The position numbers were made by a program, and so were the translations under genes. Below, one piece after another: positions 62,445-64,000 of a stretch of 64,000 bases of DNA. Origin of the DNA: Gaiellasilicea sp963789355 (GTDB taxonomy: Bacteria > Actinomycetota > Thermoleophilia > Gaiellales > Gaiellaceae); assembly GCA_963789355.1 (NCBI GenBank), contig CAWBKK010000009.1:62001-126000 (forward strand), in the 5' to 3' direction. Position 1 is the stretch's first letter. Every line of letters starts with the position of its first letter. Below the pieces are notes generated by a model. That model did no database searches. It had not been told where the DNA came from and saw only the letters and a program-made list of their open reading frames with translations.

Positions 62445-63247
62445 GAGGCCGAAGTGTACCCGCGGTCGAAGGCGGCTCTGAGCGCCTCGGCGGAGGCGCC
62501 GCCCTCGCTGTAGCCGGACGTTCCGGCATCGCGCAGCTCCTGCGCGCCTCCGATCAGCGCGCCATAGGCGACCTTGGCCAGCGCACCGCCGGTGGAGACG
62601 CGGCGGACGCCGATCGAGCCGAGCTCGGAGACGCTCGGGCCGTTCGGCAGGGCGAGGACGTTCACCGGGACGCCGACCTCGTCCACGACTCTCGCGATCG
62701 CTTCGCGGTCGGCGAGCCCCGGCGCGTAGACGACGTCGGCCCCCGCATCGCGGTAGGCCTGCAGGCGGGCGATCGTGTCGTCGAGGTCGCCGACGCCGTG
62801 AAGGTGGTTCTCCGCGCGGGCGGTGAGCACGAGCGGCGCTGCTGCGGCCGCGATCGCCACGCGCTCGGCCGCGACCTCGAGCGCCTCGATCGCTCCCGTC
62901 GCCGGATCGAAGTCCTCGATCGAGCAGCCCGCCGCGCCGGCATCGGCGAGCAGGCGGACGGTCTCCTCGACGCCACCAGGCTCGTCGGGGAAGCAGCGCT
63001 CGCTGTCGACGTTCAGGGGCAGCGTCGTCGCGGCTGCGATCCGGGCCACGTGCGCCACGAGCTCCTCGCGCGTCACCTGCATGTCGAGCTTGCCGAGCGA
63101 CCAGGCGAGCCCGGCGCTCGTCGTCGCGAGCGCCTCGAAGCCGAGCGACGCCAGCAACTTCGCGGAGCCGACGTCCCACGGGTTCGGCATGACGAAGATC
63201 CCGTCGGCGTGGAGTGCACGGAAGCGAGTCATCCGGCCCTCGACCAT
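62441..63247 (-). CDS. PEP mutase/isocitrate lyase-family protein
   Basis: The product (about 268 aa) has VMPNPWDVGSAKLLASLGF, LNVDSERCFPD, AAGCSIEDFDP and LTARAENHLHG, which place it in the ICL/PEPM superfamily, near methylisocitrate-lyase-like and oxaloacetate-hydrolase-like members. The exact reaction is unknown. ATG 63247 is used; ATG 63253 and ATG 63232 are alternatives. It is translationally linked to fumC. Confidence 0.85.
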   Translation of the reverse strand: MVEGRMTRFRALHADGIFVMPNPWDVGSAKLLASLGFEALATTSAGLAWSLGKLDMQVTREELVAHVARIAAATTLPLNVDSERCFPDEPGGVEETVRLLADAGAAGCSIEDFDPATGAIEALEVAAERVAIAAAAAPLVLTARAENHLHGVGDLDDTIARLQAYRDAGADVVYAPGLADREAIARVVDEVGVPVNVLALPNGPSVSELGSIGVRRVSTGGALAKVAYGALIGGAQELRDAGTSGYSEGGASAEALRAAFDRGYTSAS

Positions 63248-63281
63248 GGCCACAAGCTAGCTGCACCTCGGGGGATGCGGC

Positions 63282-63356
63282 GGGCCGCGGAACGCGGCCC
63301 TTCAGGGGTCTTCGCGCGACGCCGGATCCGCTCCCGCGGATTCGGCGTCTTGCGCC
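63282..63356 (-). repeat. Two-copy structured element, copy 2
   Basis: On the minus strand: GGCGCAA, a 14-bp hairpin (63349-63336 with 63331-63318, loop GGGA), the block AAGACCCCTGAAGGG, then a perfect 8-bp hairpin GGGCCGCG-TTC-CGCGGCCC (63300-63282). The stems differ from copy 1 by compensating changes. It lies just after tRNA-Phe and before the PEP-mutase-like gene. Confidence 0.65.
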
Positions 63357-63364
63357 AACAAGGA

Positions 63365-63437
63365 TGGCGAGAGCCGGACTTGAACCGGCGACACCACGGT
63401 TTTCAGCCGTGTGCTCTACCAACTGAGCTACCTCGCC
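63365..63437 (-). tRNA. tRNA-Phe, anticodon GAA
   Basis: The 73-nt cloverleaf has acceptor GGCGAGG/TCTCGCC with A73, D arm GCTC-AGTTGGTA-GAGC, anticodon stem CACGG/CCGTG with loop CTGAAAA, and T arm GCCGG-TTCAAGT-CCGGC. CCA is not encoded. Confidence 0.96.
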
Positions 63438-63473
63438 TCAGGCGCTCGGATTGTAGCCAGTAGGTTTCCGCCC

Positions 63474-64000
63474 GTGGCTGCAGGCAAGCAAGTCGCGATC
63501 ATCGGCGCGGCGCTCGATCTCGGCGCGGGGCGCCGCGGGGTCGACATGGGCCCGTCTGCGATCCGCTACGCCGGGCTGCACGAGCGCTTGCAGGGGATCG
63601 GCTACGACGTCCTCGACTGGGGCGACGTCGAGACCGCGGTGCTCGAGGCGACCGAGGAGACCGACGAGAGCGCCCGCTACCTGCCCGAGATCAAGGCGGC
63701 CTGCGGGCGGGTCGCCCGGCTCGTGGGGCTCGCACTCGACCAGGGCCTGGTGCCGCTCGTCCTCGGCGGCGACCACTCGGTCGCGATGGGAACGCTCGGC
63801 GGGCTGGCCCGGACCGCCGGAGTCGGCGGCGTGCTCTGGATCGACGCGCACAGCGACCTGAACACGCCCGAGACGTCGCCGACCGGCAACGTCCACGGGA
63901 TGCCGCTGGCCGCCGCGATCGGCCTCACGGACGAGCGCTTCGACAACGCCTCCTGGACGCTGCCGGCGGTCGAGCCGGAGCGCGTCGCGCTCGTCGGCCT
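63474..64000 (+). CDS. Arginase/agmatinase-family ureohydrolase, 3' end beyond window
   Basis: The visible 175 codons have GVDMGPSAIRYAGL (arginase-like N-terminus), LGGDHSVAMG and WIDAHSDLNTPETSPTGNVHG, holding manganese ligands. It would hydrolyse arginine or a related guanidine to urea. The GVDMGPSAIR start favours arginase (rocF) over agmatinase. TAGGTT (63461-63466) is 7 nt before GTG 63474, indicating a leaderless mRNA. The rest lies beyond the window. Confidence 0.85.
   Translation, partial: MAAGKQVAIIGAALDLGAGRRGVDMGPSAIRYAGLHERLQGIGYDVLDWGDVETAVLEATEETDESARYLPEIKAACGRVARLVGLALDQGLVPLVLGGDHSVAMGTLGGLARTAGVGGVLWIDAHSDLNTPETSPTGNVHGMPLAAAIGLTDERFDNASWTLPAVEPERVALVG

Overview
The window is GC-rich DNA (roughly 70% by eye) with densely packed genes and no mobile elements, phage genes or CRISPR arrays. 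Many starts are GTG, stop/start overlaps (ATGA, GTGA, TTGA) are common, and many genes appear leaderless. An actinobacterial-type VLRF1 release factor, PuuD urate oxidase, MqnD (futalosine menaquinone route), a CIRCE-controlled groESL operon and an agmatinase/arginase-type gene suggest a deep-branching actinobacterium such as a member of Thermoleophilia (Gaiellales-like). That placement is inference. Two genes carry frameshifts typical of an unpolished or metagenomic assembly, or of young pseudogenes.

Layout. 1-1532: secreted M36 (fungalysin-type) protease, cut by the window edge. 1645-4698: divergent PaaR regulator and paaABCD (phenylacetyl-CoA epoxidase). 4716-7494: IlvD/EDD-type sugar-acid dehydratase and glucose dehydrogenase. 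7491-10266: ppa-proA-proB on the minus strand. 10292-13248: mutS2 facing an actinobacterial VLRF1. 13299-18810: FAD oxidase, AidB-like acyl-CoA dehydrogenase, a SelW-like selenoprotein with an in-frame UGA, two enoyl-CoA hydratases, an EthD-like protein and a YdcZ-type transporter. 18912-21506: secreted M6-type protease. 21524-30617: purine catabolism (three-subunit xanthine dehydrogenase, 8-oxoguanine deaminase-like enzyme, HIU hydrolase, OHCU decarboxylase, PuuD urate oxidase, DUF3830 protein), with a class III cyclase between it and a cupin/allantoate-amidohydrolase pair.

31616-40282: membrane protein, MFS transporter, aldehyde dehydrogenase, PaaJ/PcaF-like thiolase, MqnD, DtxR-family regulator, ornithine cyclodeaminase-like protein and a DUF421 protein. 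40419-43394: large secreted subtilase ending at a tRNA-Arg. 43478-44867: YgfZ and a broken molybdopterin oxidoreductase. 44868-45442: mostly noncoding, with three hairpins. 45443-47398: groEL and groES under a CIRCE operator. 47538-51295: NUDIX, ASCH, receiver-FAD oxidoreductase and a second cyclase. 51631-57691: LURP-one-like protein, 2-oxoacid dehydrogenase E1alpha-E1beta-E2, lipB and lipA. 57754-64000: small membrane protein, second subtilase, secreted small protein, fumarase, PEP-mutase-like enzyme, tRNA-Phe and a partial arginase-family gene.

How the genes connect. PaaABCD, PaaG-like hydratases and the PaaJ-like thiolase cover several phenylacetate degradation steps. Lipoyl synthesis (LipB, LipA) sits beside the E2 that needs it. 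The purine genes form nearly a complete guanine/xanthine-to-ureide route. The most notable items are the SelW-like selenoprotein with a SECIS-like hairpin, two different two-copy structured intergenic repeats, a perfect match to the published PaaR operator consensus, a tRNA-Arg with anticodon GCG, and two paralogous membrane cyclases with a shared histidine-rich membrane domain.
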